A stretch of DNA of 64,000 nt from Burkholderiales bacterium (lineage in GTDB: Bacteria > Pseudomonadota > Gammaproteobacteria > Burkholderiales > Burkholderiaceae_C): assembly GCA_028868995.1 (NCBI GenBank), contig JAGWTH010000011.1, positions 20,749 through 84,748 of the forward strand. Direction: 5' to 3'. Below, piece by piece: positions 44,232 through 54,292 of this stretch. Position 1 is the first letter of the stretch; each line of letters starts with the position of its first letter. A program made the translations under genes and the position numbers. Below the pieces are notes generated by a model that was not told where the DNA came from, searched no databases, and saw only the letters and a program-made list of their open reading frames with translations.

Positions 44232-44666
44232 TCAACCCTGCTTCGGCCGGTTCGGGCAGGGGCTCTTGGTGCACTTCGCGTACAGGCTCAGCGCGTGGTC
44301 GGCGATCTCGAAGCCCTTGAGCTTCGCCACGTCGTTCTGCCGCCGCTCGATCTCCGGGTCGTAGAACTCCTCCACCCGCCCGCAGTCCAGGCAGACCAGG
44401 TGGTCGTGGTGGGTGCCCTCGTTGAGCTCGTAGACGGCCTTGCCGCTCTCGAAGTGGCTGCGGGTGAGGATGCCGGCCTGCTCGAACTGGGTCAGCACCC
44501 GGTAGACCGTGGCCAGGCCGATGTCGGACCGCTCCTCCAGCAGCACCCGGAACACGTCTTCCGCCGTCATGTGGCGCTGCGCGCCGTTGTGGAAGACATC
44601 GAGGATCTTCAGGCGCGGCAGCGTCGCCTTCAGCCCGGTGCTCTTGAGTTCGTCGATGTTGGCCAT
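44232..44666 (-). CDS. fur: Ferric uptake regulator Fur
   Basis: A 144-residue iron-responsive repressor. Winged HTH (1-85): [42 protein letters not shown]. Metal sites are [11 protein letters not shown] with His86, His87, His89 and the structural zinc Cys92/Cys95, plus Cys132/Cys137 near the end. The ATG at 44666 gives the [18 protein letters not shown] start usual in Burkholderiales. Gene order fur divergent from bamE is common to many beta- and gammaproteobacteria. Confidence 0.96.
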   Translation of the reverse strand: MANIDELKSTGLKATLPRLKILDVFHNGAQRHMTAEDVFRVLLEERSDIGLATVYRVLTQFEQAGILTRSHFESGKAVYELNEGTHHDHLVCLDCGRVEEFYDPEIERRQNDVAKLKGFEIADHALSLYAKCTKSPCPNRPKQG

Positions 44667-44723
44667 GGTGCTGCCGCTACAATGGCCCCGATCATATCGC
44701 CTGCCCCCCAGCGCCAGCCTTCC
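44667..44723. promoter_or_regulatory. Divergent fur/bamE promoter region
   Basis: This 57-bp gap holds a rightward -10 TACAAT (44678-44683) for bamE and a leftward TATGAT (44696-44691 on the minus strand) for fur. The two promoters overlap back to back. I do not see a clear 19-bp Fur box. Confidence 0.5.
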
Positions 44724-45284
44724 ATGCCTGCCATGCCCCTGCGCCCGACGCGCTTCGCCCTGGCGGCCGCCGCAGCCGTCGCCGTCCTCGCGGGCTGCAG
44801 CACCGTCGACGGCTACACCCACAGCTTCGCCAACGCGATCACCCCCTACAAGGTGGAGGTCGTGCAGGGCAACTTCGTCTCCAAGGAGCAGGTGGCCGCG
44901 CTCAAGCCGGGCATGTCGCGCGACGAGGTGCGCAACGTGCTGGGCACCCCGCTGGTGGTCAGCCTGTTCCGCGGCGAGCGCTGGGACTACGTCTTCACCC
45001 TCAAGCGCCAGGGCGTGCCGCCGCAGAAGCGCCACCTGACGGTGTTCTTCCAGGGCGACCGGATGGAGCGCGTGGAGGGCGACCCCATGCCCAGCGAGGC
45101 CGAGTTCGTCGCCACCATCGATGCCAAGCGCAACCTGGGCGGCAAGGTGCCGCGGCTGGAGGCCACGGAGGCGGAGCTGCAGGCTTTCCAGGCGAAGAAT
45201 CCGCCCGCCCCGGCGCCGCAGCCGGCGCCCGCGGCGCCCGCCACCCCCAAGACCTACCCGCCGCTCGAATCGGCGACGCGCTGA
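44724..45284 (+). CDS. bamE: Outer membrane protein assembly factor BamE (OmlA)
   Basis: A 186-residue lipoprotein of the BAM complex. Signal peptide with lipobox LAGC (Cys25), then the SmpA/OmlA domain: [71 protein letters not shown] Pro/Ala-rich tail of about 30 residues extends beyond the E. coli protein (113 residues) and is seen in this order. ATG 44724 is chosen as the start of the signal peptide. It precedes dapB by 7 bp. Confidence 0.95.
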   Translation: MPAMPLRPTRFALAAAAAVAVLAGCSTVDGYTHSFANAITPYKVEVVQGNFVSKEQVAALKPGMSRDEVRNVLGTPLVVSLFRGERWDYVFTLKRQGVPPQKRHLTVFFQGDRMERVEGDPMPSEAEFVATIDAKRNLGGKVPRLEATEAELQAFQAKNPPAPAPQPAPAAPATPKTYPPLESATR

Positions 45285-45291
45285 GGACGGC

Positions 45292-46173
45292 ATGAGCAAG
45301 GGAACCCAGACACTCAGGAACGTCGCCGTCACCGGGGCGGTGCAGCCGCCGCCGGACGGCAGCACCGGGCACCACGTCGCGGTGGCCGGCGCCTCCGGGC
45401 GCATGGGCCAGATGCTGATCGAGGCCATCCGCGCCTCCGGCGACTGCCGCCTCGCCGGCGCCCTGGACATCGCCTCCAGCCCGGCGATCGGCAACGATGC
45501 CGCCGCCTTCCTGGGGCATGCCAGCGGCGTGCCGGTGACGGCCGACCTCGCCGCGGGCCTGGCGCATGCCCAGGTGCTGATCGACTTCACCCGGCCCGAC
45601 GGCACGCTGGCGCACCTGAAGGCCTGCCGCGAGCGCGGCGTCAACGCCGTGATCGGCACCACCGGCTTCACCGAGGGCCAGAAGGAGCAGATCGCCGACG
45701 CCGCCCGCGACATCGCCATCGTGATGGCGCCCAACATGAGCGTCGGCGTCAACGTCACGATGAAGCTGCTGGAGATGGCCGCCAAGGCGCTGGCCACCGG
45801 CTACGACATCGAGATCATCGAGGCCCACCACCGCCACAAGGTCGACGCCCCGTCGGGCACCGCGCTCAAGATGGGCGAGGTGATCGCCCAGGCGCTGGGC
45901 CGCGACCTGCGCGAGTGCGCCGTCTACGAGCGCCACGGCCACACCGGCGAGCGCCATGCCTCCACCATCGGCTTCTCCACCATCCGCGGCGGGGACATCG
46001 TGGGCGACCACACCGTGCTGTTCGCCGGCACCGGCGAGCGCATCGAGATCACCCACAAGTCGGCCAGCCGCGCCACCTACGCCCAGGGCAGCCTGCGGGC
46101 GGTGCGTTTCCTGGCGGGCCGCCGCAAGGGCCTGTTCGACATGTTCGACGTCCTGGGCCTGCGGGACGCGTGA
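45292..46173 (+). CDS. dapB: 4-hydroxy-tetrahydrodipicolinate reductase
   Basis: NAD(P)H-dependent enzyme of lysine and diaminopimelate synthesis. Cofactor loop [18 protein letters not shown] (29-46), [14 protein letters not shown], catalytic region [23 protein letters not shown] (His-His, Lys; given here by position about 178-200), and C-terminal [20 protein letters not shown]. It has 293 residues; the usual form has about 268 and begins at the Rossmann strand, so this gene model has an extra 28 residues ([20 protein letters not shown]...). The ATG has a plausible GAGGA upstream and no downstream start fits better, so the extension is probably real. Confidence 0.95.
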   Translation: MSKGTQTLRNVAVTGAVQPPPDGSTGHHVAVAGASGRMGQMLIEAIRASGDCRLAGALDIASSPAIGNDAAAFLGHASGVPVTADLAAGLAHAQVLIDFTRPDGTLAHLKACRERGVNAVIGTTGFTEGQKEQIADAARDIAIVMAPNMSVGVNVTMKLLEMAAKALATGYDIEIIEAHHRHKVDAPSGTALKMGEVIAQALGRDLRECAVYERHGHTGERHASTIGFSTIRGGDIVGDHTVLFAGTGERIEITHKSASRATYAQGSLRAVRFLAGRRKGLFDMFDVLGLRDA

Positions 46174-46177
46174 TCCC

Positions 46178-46837
46178 TTGAGCTTCGCCGACCTCTTCCG
46201 GCAGGGCGATGCGCTCACCCAGGGGGTGGCCCTGCTGCTGCTGGCGATGTCGGTGGCCAGCTGGGTGGTGCTCCTGTGGAAGGGCTGGATGCTGCGGCGC
46301 GCCGGCCGCGACGTGGCCCGCAGCACGGCGGCCTTCTGGCAGTCCGCCTCGCTGGAGGATGCCCGCCGGAAGGTGGCGGCGTTCGACCGCGACGGCCTGG
46401 TGCTGCCCTTGATCGCCGCCACCGGCGCGCAGCCGCCCGGCTCGCTGGCGGCGGCCGGCGACCCGTCGCAGCAGCTCACGCGCGTGCTGCGCGACGCGCT
46501 GCACGGCGTGCTGGGCAAGCTGCAGTTCGGCCAGGTGCTGCTGGCCACCGTGGGCTCCACGGCGCCCTTCGTCGGGCTGCTGGGAACGGTCTGGGGCATC
46601 TACCACGCGCTCACCGGCATCGCCAGCGCCGGCCAGATCACCATCGACAAGGTGTCCGGCCCGATCGGCGAGTCGCTGATCATGACCGCGGCGGGCCTGG
46701 CGGTCGCCATCCCGGCGGTGCTGGGCTACAACATCTACGGCCGCCTGATCGGCCGCATCGAGGCCGACCTGGAGGGTTTCGCGCTGGACCTGCGCGAGCT
46801 GCTGGCCGGGGGCGCCGGCGCGTCCCGCCCGGAGTAG
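46178..46837 (+). CDS. exbB: MotA/TolQ/ExbB proton-channel family protein
   Basis: A 219-residue inner-membrane protein with three helices, part of a proton-driven motor that energises outer-membrane processes. The signature is VGSTAPFVGLLGTVWGIYHAL (about 125-145) followed by GESLIMTAAGLAVAIPAVLGYNI; the first helix is near 14-34. TTG 46178 is used as start (LSFADLFRQGDALTQG), 4 nt after the dapB stop. The downstream ExbD supports the assignment. TonB or TolA partners are not in the window, so ExbB versus TolQ is a judgement based on length and on the short name used in this order. Confidence 0.88.
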   Translation: MSFADLFRQGDALTQGVALLLLAMSVASWVVLLWKGWMLRRAGRDVARSTAAFWQSASLEDARRKVAAFDRDGLVLPLIAATGAQPPGSLAAAGDPSQQLTRVLRDALHGVLGKLQFGQVLLATVGSTAPFVGLLGTVWGIYHALTGIASAGQITIDKVSGPIGESLIMTAAGLAVAIPAVLGYNIYGRLIGRIEADLEGFALDLRELLAGGAGASRPE

Positions 46838-46839
46838 CC

Positions 46840-47259
46840 ATGCCGTTCGGCCGCCTGGAACGCACCCGGGGCGAACCGCCGATGAGCGAGATCAACGTCA
46901 CGCCCCTGGTGGACGTGATGCTGGTGCTGGTGGTGATCTTCATCATCACCGCCCCGCTGCTGGCCAGCTCCATCCGCCTGGACCTGCCCAAGGCCGAGGG
47001 CACCCAGCCGGGCGACGCCTCGCCCTTCCTGAGCGTGGTCGTGGACAAGGCCGGCCGGGTCTTCGTGGACGACCAGCCGGTGACGACCGGACAGCTGACC
47101 GCGCAGCTGGCCGCCCGGGCGAAGCGCAACCCCGACACCGAGATCCAGCTGCGGGCCGACCAGGACGTGCCCTACGGGCGGGTGGTGGAGGTCATGGGGG
47201 CGGCCCACCAGGCCGGCCTGAACCGCATCGGCTTCGTGGCGCAGCCGCCGAAGAACTAG
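46840..47259 (+). CDS. exbD: ExbD/TolR-family biopolymer transport protein
   Basis: A 139-residue single-helix protein. SEINVTPLVDVMLVLVVIFI carries the conserved membrane Asp of the proton path; a periplasmic domain (about 45-139) ends RVVEVMGAAHQAGLNRIGFV. It lies 2 bp after exbB, so the pair is co-translated. The FGRLERTRGEPPMSEINVTP start is typical of ExbD. Confidence 0.9.
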   Translation: MPFGRLERTRGEPPMSEINVTPLVDVMLVLVVIFIITAPLLASSIRLDLPKAEGTQPGDASPFLSVVVDKAGRVFVDDQPVTTGQLTAQLAARAKRNPDTEIQLRADQDVPYGRVVEVMGAAHQAGLNRIGFVAQPPKN

Positions 47260-47274
47260 CGGCCTTCACCCGCC

Positions 47275-47280
47275 TACAAT
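47275..47280 (+). promoter_or_regulatory. -10-like TACAAT close to leuS
   Basis: TACAAT ends 9 nt before ATG 47290. If used, the mRNA would have only a 2-4 nt leader. The site lies just past the exbD stop, so leuS can be expressed on its own. Confidence 0.45.
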
Positions 47281-47289
47281 TTCCGGATC

Positions 47290-49926
47290 ATGGAAGACAA
47301 GTACAACCACCTGGCGGTGGAAAAGGCCGCCCAGGCCGAATGGACCGCGCGCGACGCCTACCGCGTGACGGAGGATGCCGGCAGGAAGAAGTTCTATGCC
47401 TGCTCCATGCTGCCCTATCCCTCGGGCAAGCTCCACATGGGCCACGTGCGCAACTACACGATCAACGACATGTTGACCCGCTACCTGCGCATGAACGGCT
47501 ACAACGTCCTCATGCCCATGGGCTGGGACGCCTTCGGCCTGCCGGCGGAGAACGCGGCGCTGAAGAACGGGGTGCCGCCGGCGAAGTGGACCTACGAGAA
47601 CATCGCCTACATGAAGGGCCAGATGCAGGCCATGGGCCTGGCCATCGACTGGTCGCGCGAGGTCGCCACCTGCGACCCCAGCTACTACAAGTGGAACCAG
47701 TGGCTGTTCCTGAAGATGCTGGAGAAGGGCATCGCCTACCGCAAGACCCAGGTGGTGAACTGGGACCCGGTGGACCAGACGGTGCTGGCCAACGAGCAGG
47801 TGATCGACGGCAAGGGCTGGCGCACCGGCGCGGTGGTGGAGAAGCGCGAGATCCCGGGCTACTACCTGAAGATCACCGACTACGCGCAGGAGCTGCTGGA
47901 GCACGTGCGCAACGGCCTGGAAGGCTGGCCCGAGCGCGTCAAGCTGATGCAGGAGAACTGGATCGGCCGCAGCGAGGGCGTGCGCTTCGCCTTCCCGCAC
48001 GACATCCGCGGCGACGACGGCCGGCTGATCGGCGACGGCCGCATGTACGTGTTCACCACGCGCGCCGACACCATCATGGGCGTGACCTTCTGCGCGGTCG
48101 CGCCGGAGCATCCGCTGGCCACCCACGCGGCCAGGGGCAACCCGAAGCTCGCGCAGTTCATCGAGGACTGCAAGAAGGGCGGCACCACCGAGGCGGAGCT
48201 GGCCCTCAAGGAGAAGGAGGGCATGCCCACCGGCCTGCAGGTGACGCACCCGCTGTCGGGCGAGAAGATCGACGTCTGGGTCGGCAACTACGTGCTCATG
48301 GGCTACGGCGACGGCGCCGTGATGGGCGTGCCGGGCCACGACGAGCGCGATTTCGCCTTCGCGCTGAAGTACGGCCTGCCCATCCTCCAGGTGGTGCATG
48401 TCGACGGCAGGGAATACGACTACCGGCACTGGAACGACTGGTACGCCGACAAGGAGAACGGCGTCACCATCAACAGCGACACCTTCAGCGGCTTCCGCTA
48501 CCAGGAGGCGGTGAACGCGGTGGCGCACCACCTGCAGCTCAAGGGCCTGGGCGAGAAGAAGACCACCTGGCGCCTGCGCGACTGGGGCATCAGCCGCCAG
48601 CGCTACTGGGGCACGCCCATCCCCATCATCCATTGCGACGAGCACGGCGCGGTGCCGGTGCCGGAGCAGGACCTGCCGGTGGTGCTGCCGCAGGACTGCG
48701 TGCCCGACGGCACCGGCAACCCGCTGAACAAGCGCGAGGACTTCCTCGCCTGCGCCTGCCCGGTGTGCGGCAAGCCCGCGCGCCGCGAGACCGACACCAT
48801 GGACACCTTCGTGGACTCGTCCTGGTACTTCATGCGCTACTGCGACCCGAAGGACGACCGGAACATGGTCGCCGGGGGCACGCAGTACTGGATGCCGATG
48901 GACCAGTACATCGGCGGCATCGAGCACGCCATCCTGCACCTGCTGTACGCGCGCTTCTGGACCAAGGTGATGCGCGACCTGGGGCTGGTGAAGATCGACG
49001 AGCCCTTCACGAAGCTGCTGACGCAGGGCATGGTGCTCAACGAGGCCTTCTCCCGCACCACCACGGGCAAGCAGTACTTCTGGGCGCACGAGCTGGACAT
49101 CCAGCGCGACGAGCACGCCAAGGTGATCTCCGCCACCGCCAAGGCCGACGGCCGGCCGGTGACCTACGAGGGCTGGACCACCATGTCCAAGTCCAAGAAC
49201 AACGGCGTCGACCCGCAGGACCTGATCGAGAAGTACGGGGCCGACACGGCGCGCCTTTACACGATGTTCACGGCGCCGCCGGAGGCCACGCTGGAGTGGA
49301 ACGACGCCGCGCTGGAGGGCAGCTACCGCTTCCTGCGCCGGATCTGGAACTTCGGCGTGAAGCTGAGCGCGCTGGAGTCGAGCGCCGACGCCGTCGCCGG
49401 CCAGCTGCGCGGCGCGGTCGGCCGCCAGGCCCAGGCGCTGCGCCGGGAGATCCACACCGTGCTGCGCCAGGTCGACTACGACTACCAGCGCATGCAGTAC
49501 AACACGGTGGTCTCCGGCGCGATGAAGATGCTCAACGCGCTGGAGGACTTCAAGGCCGTCGACGAGGAAGGCGCCGGCTGGGTGCTGCACGAGGGCTTCG
49601 GGATCCTGCTGCGCGCGCTGTATCCCGCAACCCCGCACGTCACGCATGCGCTGTGGAAGGAGCTCGGCTACGCGGCCGCCCTGGGCGAGCTGCTCGACGC
49701 GCCCTGGCCGAAGGTGGACGAGGCGGCGCTGCGGCAGGACGAGATCGAGCTCGTGCTGCAGGTCAACGGCAAGCTGCGCGGCGCCATCCGGGTCCCGGCC
49801 GGCGCCGGCAAGGCGGAGATCGAGAAGATCGCGCTGGCCAGCGAGGACTTCGCGAAGTTCGCCGCCGGCGCGCCGGCGAAGAAGGTGATCGTGGTGCCGG
49901 GCCGGCTGGTCAACGTGGTGGTATGA
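47290..49926 (+). CDS. leuS: Leucyl-tRNA synthetase
   Basis: An 878-residue class I aminoacyl-tRNA synthetase. HIGH motif [14 protein letters not shown] (HMGH 49-52), the editing domain at about 225-420 with [32 protein letters not shown] (the editing aspartate) and MSKSKNN (about 632), followed by the anticodon-binding domain and a short C-terminal domain ending [15 protein letters not shown]. Full family length with no missing motif. The last bases overlap lptE (ATGA). Confidence 0.98.
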   Translation: MEDKYNHLAVEKAAQAEWTARDAYRVTEDAGRKKFYACSMLPYPSGKLHMGHVRNYTINDMLTRYLRMNGYNVLMPMGWDAFGLPAENAALKNGVPPAKWTYENIAYMKGQMQAMGLAIDWSREVATCDPSYYKWNQWLFLKMLEKGIAYRKTQVVNWDPVDQTVLANEQVIDGKGWRTGAVVEKREIPGYYLKITDYAQELLEHVRNGLEGWPERVKLMQENWIGRSEGVRFAFPHDIRGDDGRLIGDGRMYVFTTRADTIMGVTFCAVAPEHPLATHAARGNPKLAQFIEDCKKGGTTEAELALKEKEGMPTGLQVTHPLSGEKIDVWVGNYVLMGYGDGAVMGVPGHDERDFAFALKYGLPILQVVHVDGREYDYRHWNDWYADKENGVTINSDTFSGFRYQEAVNAVAHHLQLKGLGEKKTTWRLRDWGISRQRYWGTPIPIIHCDEHGAVPVPEQDLPVVLPQDCVPDGTGNPLNKREDFLACACPVCGKPARRETDTMDTFVDSSWYFMRYCDPKDDRNMVAGGTQYWMPMDQYIGGIEHAILHLLYARFWTKVMRDLGLVKIDEPFTKLLTQGMVLNEAFSRTTTGKQYFWAHELDIQRDEHAKVISATAKADGRPVTYEGWTTMSKSKNNGVDPQDLIEKYGADTARLYTMFTAPPEATLEWNDAALEGSYRFLRRIWNFGVKLSALESSADAVAGQLRGAVGRQAQALRREIHTVLRQVDYDYQRMQYNTVVSGAMKMLNALEDFKAVDEEGAGWVLHEGFGILLRALYPATPHVTHALWKELGYAAALGELLDAPWPKVDEAALRQDEIELVLQVNGKLRGAIRVPAGAGKAEIEKIALASEDFAKFAAGAPAKKVIVVPGRLVNVVV

Positions 49927-50483
49927 GACGGCGCGGGCTGCTCTGCCTCGCCGCCGCCGCGCCGCTCGCCGGCTGCGGGTTCAAGCTGCGCCAGGCGCCG
50001 GACTTCGCCTTCGATTCGATCGTGATCAACGCCCCCGCCAGCTCCCCCCTGGCGGCGGAGCTGCGCCGCTCGCTCGCGGCCGACGGCAAGGTGCAGGTGC
50101 TGGACGCGTCCGCCCTGGCGGCGCCCATGGGGACCTCCGCCCTGGCGGCGCCCGCGGGAGCGCCCGCCTCGGCGCCCGCCGCCCCGGCGGGCCGGGTGAT
50201 CTTCGACCTGCTGCAGGAGCAGCGCGAGAAGACGGCGGTGGGCATCAACGCCCAGGGCCAAGTGGTGGAGTACACCCTGCGCACCCGGGTGCGCTTCCGC
50301 CTGCGCAGCGCCCAGGGGCGCGAGTTGATTCCCGAGACCGAGATCGTCCTCAACCGCGGCATCTCCTTCAACGAGACCATCGTGCTGGCCAAGGAGGCCG
50401 AGGAGACGCTCCTGTACCGCGACATGCAGACCGACATGGTGCAGCAGCTGATGCGGCGGCTGGCCGCTGTCCGCGCGGCCTAG
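49923..50483 (+). CDS. lptE: LPS-assembly lipoprotein LptE
   Basis: A 186-residue outer-membrane lipoprotein that plugs the LptD barrel for LPS insertion. Signal peptide with lipobox LAGC (Cys18), then [30 protein letters not shown], and [20 protein letters not shown]. Identified by this pattern and by its place between leuS and holA, as in E. coli. An Ala/Pro-rich insert (about 60-90) contains a near-perfect tandem repeat ([18 protein letters not shown]). The start codon overlaps the leuS stop by 4 bp. Confidence 0.92.
   Translation: MRRRGLLCLAAAAPLAGCGFKLRQAPDFAFDSIVINAPASSPLAAELRRSLAADGKVQVLDASALAAPMGTSALAAPAGAPASAPAAPAGRVIFDLLQEQREKTAVGINAQGQVVEYTLRTRVRFRLRSAQGRELIPETEIVLNRGISFNETIVLAKEAEETLLYRDMQTDMVQQLMRRLAAVRAA
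50109..50153 (+). repeat. 27-bp-period tandem duplication inside lptE
   Basis: An identical 18-nt block (TCCGCCCTGGCGGCGCCC) occurs at 50109-50126 and 50136-50153, so the period is 27 bp, encoding a 9-residue repeat in frame. It is followed by more Ala/Pro codons. It lies in the loop region of LptE and looks like slippage-type expansion. Confidence 0.8.
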
Positions 50484-50495
50484 GGAGGCCATGGC

Positions 50496-51566
50496 ATGCA
50501 ACTCGCCGCCGCCCAGCTCGCCCAGCACCTGCAGCGCGGGCTGCGGCCCCTGTACACCCTGCACGGCGACGAGCCCCTGCTGGTGCAGGAAGCCGCCGAT
50601 GCCATCCGCGCCGCGGCCCGGGAGCAGGGCTACACCGAGCGCACGGTCCACACGGTGGCCGGGGCGCACTTCGACTGGAGCGCCGTGCTGGCGGCGGGCG
50701 GCTCGCTCAGCCTGTTCGCCGACCGGCAGATCGTCGAGATCCGCATTCCCTCGGGCAAGCCGGGCAAGGAGGGCAGCGCCGCCCTGCAGCAGGTGGCCGA
50801 GGGCGCGGCGGGCAACGAGGGCACGCTGACCCTGGTGCTGCTGCCGCGCCTGGACTTCCAGACACGCAAGTCCGCGTGGTTCGCGGCCCTGGAGGCCCAC
50901 GGGGTCGCCCTGGAGCTGCAGCCGGTCGAGCGCAACGCGCTGCCGCAGTGGATCGCCCAGCGCCTGGCGCGCAACCAGCAGCGGGTGGCCGCGGGCGAGG
51001 AGGGGCAGCGCACCCTGCAGTTCTTCGCCGACCGGGTGGAGGGCAACCTGCTGGCGGCCCACCAGGAGATCCAGAAGCTGGCGCTGCTCTACCCGGCGGG
51101 CGAGCTGCGCTTCGAGCAGGTCGAGGGCGCCGTGCTGAACGTGGCCCGCTACGACGTGTTCAAGCTGTCCGAGGCGGTGCTGGCAGGCCAGGTCGCCCGG
51201 GTCCAGCGCATGCTGGAGGGCCTGCAGGCGGAGGGCGAGGCCGAGGTGCTGGTGCACTACACCCTGGCCGAGGACATCCGGGCCCTCAAGCGGGTGAAGG
51301 ATGCGATGGCGGCCGGCCGGCCGCTGCCCATGGCGCTGCGCGAGCAGCGGGTCTGGGGCCTGAAGGAGAAGCTGTTCGAGCGGGCGCTGCCCCGCCTGTC
51401 GGCCACCACCCTGGATAACCTGCTGCACGGCGCCCATTTGGTGGACGGGATCGTCAAGGGCCTGAAGGCGCCCGGCTGGCCGACCGACGGCTGGCAGGCG
51501 CTGCACCGGCTGGCCATGGGGCTGTGCCTGGAGTGCGCGGGCAGGGCGACGCCCGCGCGGGGATAA
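50496..51566 (+). CDS. holA: DNA polymerase III subunit delta
   Basis: A 356-residue clamp-loader subunit that opens the beta clamp. The AAA+-like N-terminal fold ([20 protein letters not shown]) lacks the Walker residues, as expected for delta; [34 protein letters not shown] (helix near 185-205) and [13 protein letters not shown] are typical. GGGAGG lies 7 nt before the ATG. A second ATG five bases upstream is out of frame. It follows lptE by 12 bp, as in E. coli. Confidence 0.95.
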   Translation: MQLAAAQLAQHLQRGLRPLYTLHGDEPLLVQEAADAIRAAAREQGYTERTVHTVAGAHFDWSAVLAAGGSLSLFADRQIVEIRIPSGKPGKEGSAALQQVAEGAAGNEGTLTLVLLPRLDFQTRKSAWFAALEAHGVALELQPVERNALPQWIAQRLARNQQRVAAGEEGQRTLQFFADRVEGNLLAAHQEIQKLALLYPAGELRFEQVEGAVLNVARYDVFKLSEAVLAGQVARVQRMLEGLQAEGEAEVLVHYTLAEDIRALKRVKDAMAAGRPLPMALREQRVWGLKEKLFERALPRLSATTLDNLLHGAHLVDGIVKGLKAPGWPTDGWQALHRLAMGLCLECAGRATPARG

Positions 51567-51567
51567 T
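51562..51567 (+). promoter_or_regulatory. -10 element GATAAT, leaderless spacing to proA
   Basis: GATAAT, overlapping the holA stop, is followed by exactly 6 nt and ATG 51574, with no Shine-Dalgarno. Same hexamer and spacing as at mnmA and the NUDIX gene. Confidence 0.55.
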
Positions 51568-51573
51568 CGAACC

Positions 51574-52854
51574 ATGAACGCCGTGAACATCGCCGAGCAC
51601 GTGGCTGGCCTGGGCCTGCAGGCCCGCCAGGCGTCCGCCCGCATGGCGGCGGCCTCGGCCGCGCAGAAGAGCCAGGCGCTGCGGCTGCTCGCCGGGCTGC
51701 TGCGTACCAGCGTCGAGGCGCTGCAGCAGGACAACGCGAAGGACCTCGCGCGCGCGACCGCGGCCGGCCTGGCCGAGCCCATGGTGGACCGCCTGAAGCT
51801 GACCCCGAAGATCATCGAGACCCTGGCCGTCGGCTGCGAGCAGCTGGCCGCCATGCCGGACATCATCGGCGAGGTGATCGGCATGAAGCAGCAGCCCAGC
51901 GGCATCCGCGTGGGCCAGATGCGCGTGCCGCTGGGCGTGTTCGGCATGGTCTTCGAGAGCCGGCCCAACGTCACCATCGAGGCCGCCAGCCTGTCGATCA
52001 AGAGCGGCAACGCCTGCATCCTGCGCGGCGGCTCGGAGGCGATCGAGTCGAACAAGGCGCTGGCGCGGCTGGTGCAGCAGGCGCTGGAGCAGGCCGGCCT
52101 GCCGGCGCAGGCGGTGCAGCTGGTGCAGACCACCGACCGCGAGGCCGTGGGCCGGCTGATCGCCATGCCGGAGTACGTGGACGTGATCATCCCGCGCGGC
52201 GGCAAGGGCCTGATCGAACGGATCTCGCGCGAGGCCAAGGTGCCGGTCATCAAGCACCTGGACGGCAACTGCCACACCTACGTGGACGATCCCTGCGACC
52301 TCGCCATGGCGGTGAAGGTGACCGACAACGCCAAGACCCAGAAATACAGCCCCTGCAACGCCAGCGAGGGCCTGCTGGTGGCGCGCGGCGTGGCGGCCGC
52401 CTTCCTCCCGCGCATCGGCGCCATCTTCGCCGCCAAGGGCGTGGAGATGCGCTGCGACCCCGAGGCGAAGGCCATCCTGGCGCAGGTGCAGGGCGCCCGG
52501 CTGAAGGACGCCACCGAGCAGGACTGGTCCGAGGAATACCTGGCCCCGATCATCGCCGTGAAGGTGGTGGCCGGGCTGGACGAGGCCATCGCCCACATCA
52601 ACCGCTATTCCTCGCACCACACGGACGCCATCCTGACCCGCGACCACATGCACGCGCAGCGCTTCCTGCGCGAGGTGGATTCGGCCAGCGTGATGGTCAA
52701 CACGAGCACGCGCTTCGCCGACGGCTTCGAGTACGGGCTGGGGGCGGAGATCGGCATCAGCACCGACAAGTTCCACGCCCGCGGCCCGGTGGGCATCGAG
52801 GGGCTCACGTCGCTCAAGTGGATCGTCCTGGGCGACGGCGAAATCCGCACCTGA
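51574..52854 (+). CDS. proA: Glutamate-5-semialdehyde dehydrogenase (gamma-glutamyl phosphate reductase)
   Basis: Second enzyme of proline synthesis, NADPH-dependent. A 426-residue aldehyde-dehydrogenase-fold protein: [59 protein letters not shown], the catalytic-cysteine region [12 protein letters not shown] (Cys near 258) and [20 protein letters not shown]. Complete and of normal length. proB is not adjacent in this window. Confidence 0.97.
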   Translation: MNAVNIAEHVAGLGLQARQASARMAAASAAQKSQALRLLAGLLRTSVEALQQDNAKDLARATAAGLAEPMVDRLKLTPKIIETLAVGCEQLAAMPDIIGEVIGMKQQPSGIRVGQMRVPLGVFGMVFESRPNVTIEAASLSIKSGNACILRGGSEAIESNKALARLVQQALEQAGLPAQAVQLVQTTDREAVGRLIAMPEYVDVIIPRGGKGLIERISREAKVPVIKHLDGNCHTYVDDPCDLAMAVKVTDNAKTQKYSPCNASEGLLVARGVAAAFLPRIGAIFAAKGVEMRCDPEAKAILAQVQGARLKDATEQDWSEEYLAPIIAVKVVAGLDEAIAHINRYSSHHTDAILTRDHMHAQRFLREVDSASVMVNTSTRFADGFEYGLGAEIGISTDKFHARGPVGIEGLTSLKWIVLGDGEIRT

Positions 52855-52878
52855 CCCCCGCCCCAACCAGAACAGAGC

Positions 52879-54171
52879 ATGGTTCCCCATCTCATCACGG
52901 CCCTGACCGGCCCGATCAACGAGCTCGAGCAGCGCATCCTGGAGTCCACGCCGGCGGTGGAGCGCTGGTTCCGCCTGGAGTGGATGGAGCACACGCCGCC
53001 CTTCTACTGCTCGGTGGACGTGCGCAACGCCGGCTTCAAGCTGGCGCCGGTCGACACCAACCTCTATCCGGGCGGCTGGAACAACCTGACGCCGGAGATG
53101 CTGCCGCTGGCGGTGCAGGCGGCGATGGCGGCGATCGAGAAGATCTGCCCGGAGGCCAAGAACCTGCTGGTGGTGCCCGAGAACTCGCGCAGCACCTTCT
53201 ACCTGAGCAACGTCGCGCAGCTGCAGAAGATCTTCCGCATGGCGGGCCTCAACGTGCGCGTGGGCTCGATCGACCCGGAGATCAAGAAGCCCACCGTGGT
53301 CGACCTGCCCGGGGGCGAGCAGGTGACGCTGGAGCCGGTGGTGCGCAGCAAGCGCCGCCTGGGGCTGAAGAACTTCGACCCCTGCACCATCCTGCTGAAC
53401 AACGACCTCACGGCGGGCGCGCCCGGCATCCTGGAGGACCTGCACGAGCAGTACCTGCTGCCGCCGCTGCACGCGGGCTGGTCGGTGCGGCGCAAGAGCC
53501 GCCACTTCCAGAGCTACGAGGAAGTGGCCAAGCGTTTCGGCAAGATGCTGGGCATCGACCCCTGGCTGGTCAACCCGATGTTCAACCGCTGCGGCGAGCT
53601 CGACTTCTTCAAGGAGGAGGGCCTGGAGTGCCTGCGCTCCAACGTCGACGCGCTGCTGGCGAAGATCCGCAAGAAGTACAAGGAATACGGCATCAACGAG
53701 AAGCCGTTCGTGGTGGTGAAGGCCGACAACGGCACCTCGGGCATGGGCATCATGACCGTGCGCGACGTCAAGGACCTGGACGTCCTGCGCCAGCGGCCGA
53801 AGGCGAAGCCGCCGGTCGTCAAGACCGGGCAGGCCATCACCGACGTGATCATCCAGGAAGGGGTGCCCACGGCGGAGCGGATCAACGAGGCCGTGGCCGA
53901 ACCGGTCGTCTACATGATGGACCGCTACGTGGTGGGCGGCTTCTACCGCATCCATGCCGAGCGGGGCATCGACGAGAACCTCAACGCGCCGGGCTCGAGC
54001 TTCGTGCCGCTGGCTTTCGCCGAGAGTACGCGCTTACCTCAGCCGGGGCAGAAGCCCGGGGCCAGCGCCCCCAACCGCTTCTACATGTACGGCGTCATCG
54101 GCCGCCTGGCCATGCTCGCGGCCAGCTACGAGCTGGAAGCCACCGACCCCGAAGCCGAGAGCTACGACTAA
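52879..54171 (+). CDS. gshA: Glutamate--cysteine ligase (betaproteobacterial/ferrooxidans-type)
   Basis: First step of glutathione synthesis. A 430-residue enzyme not related in sequence to the classic E. coli GshA; it belongs to the proteobacterial type first defined in Acidithiobacillus, recognisable from MVPHLITALTGPINELE, FRLEWMEHTPPFYCSVDVRN, LAPVDTNLYPGGWNNL, VVVKADNGTSGMGIMTV and YVVGGFYRIHAERG. The C-terminal NRFYMYGVIGRLAMLAAS is typical. It lies 24 bp after proA, which could be because both enzymes use glutamate, but this may be chance. gshB is 4.5 kb downstream with kup and two accessory enzymes between. Confidence 0.93.
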   Translation: MVPHLITALTGPINELEQRILESTPAVERWFRLEWMEHTPPFYCSVDVRNAGFKLAPVDTNLYPGGWNNLTPEMLPLAVQAAMAAIEKICPEAKNLLVVPENSRSTFYLSNVAQLQKIFRMAGLNVRVGSIDPEIKKPTVVDLPGGEQVTLEPVVRSKRRLGLKNFDPCTILLNNDLTAGAPGILEDLHEQYLLPPLHAGWSVRRKSRHFQSYEEVAKRFGKMLGIDPWLVNPMFNRCGELDFFKEEGLECLRSNVDALLAKIRKKYKEYGINEKPFVVVKADNGTSGMGIMTVRDVKDLDVLRQRPKAKPPVVKTGQAITDVIIQEGVPTAERINEAVAEPVVYMMDRYVVGGFYRIHAERGIDENLNAPGSSFVPLAFAESTRLPQPGQKPGASAPNRFYMYGVIGRLAMLAASYELEATDPEAESYD

Positions 54172-54292
54172 AGGGTTTTCGCTGGTTGCTGCGCTGCAAC
54201 ATGCGGCCGGCCAACCCGGCCGGGCAGGCGCACAATAGCGGTCCCCAAGTTCAAGACCCCGCCGGCCGACCGATGCCGGGACGGGGCTGGTC

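Noticed and set aside
44667..44723. Fur box in the fur-bamE gap
   Set aside because: The A/T-rich bases are explained by the two -10 elements; there is no GATAAT-type hexamer repeat array.
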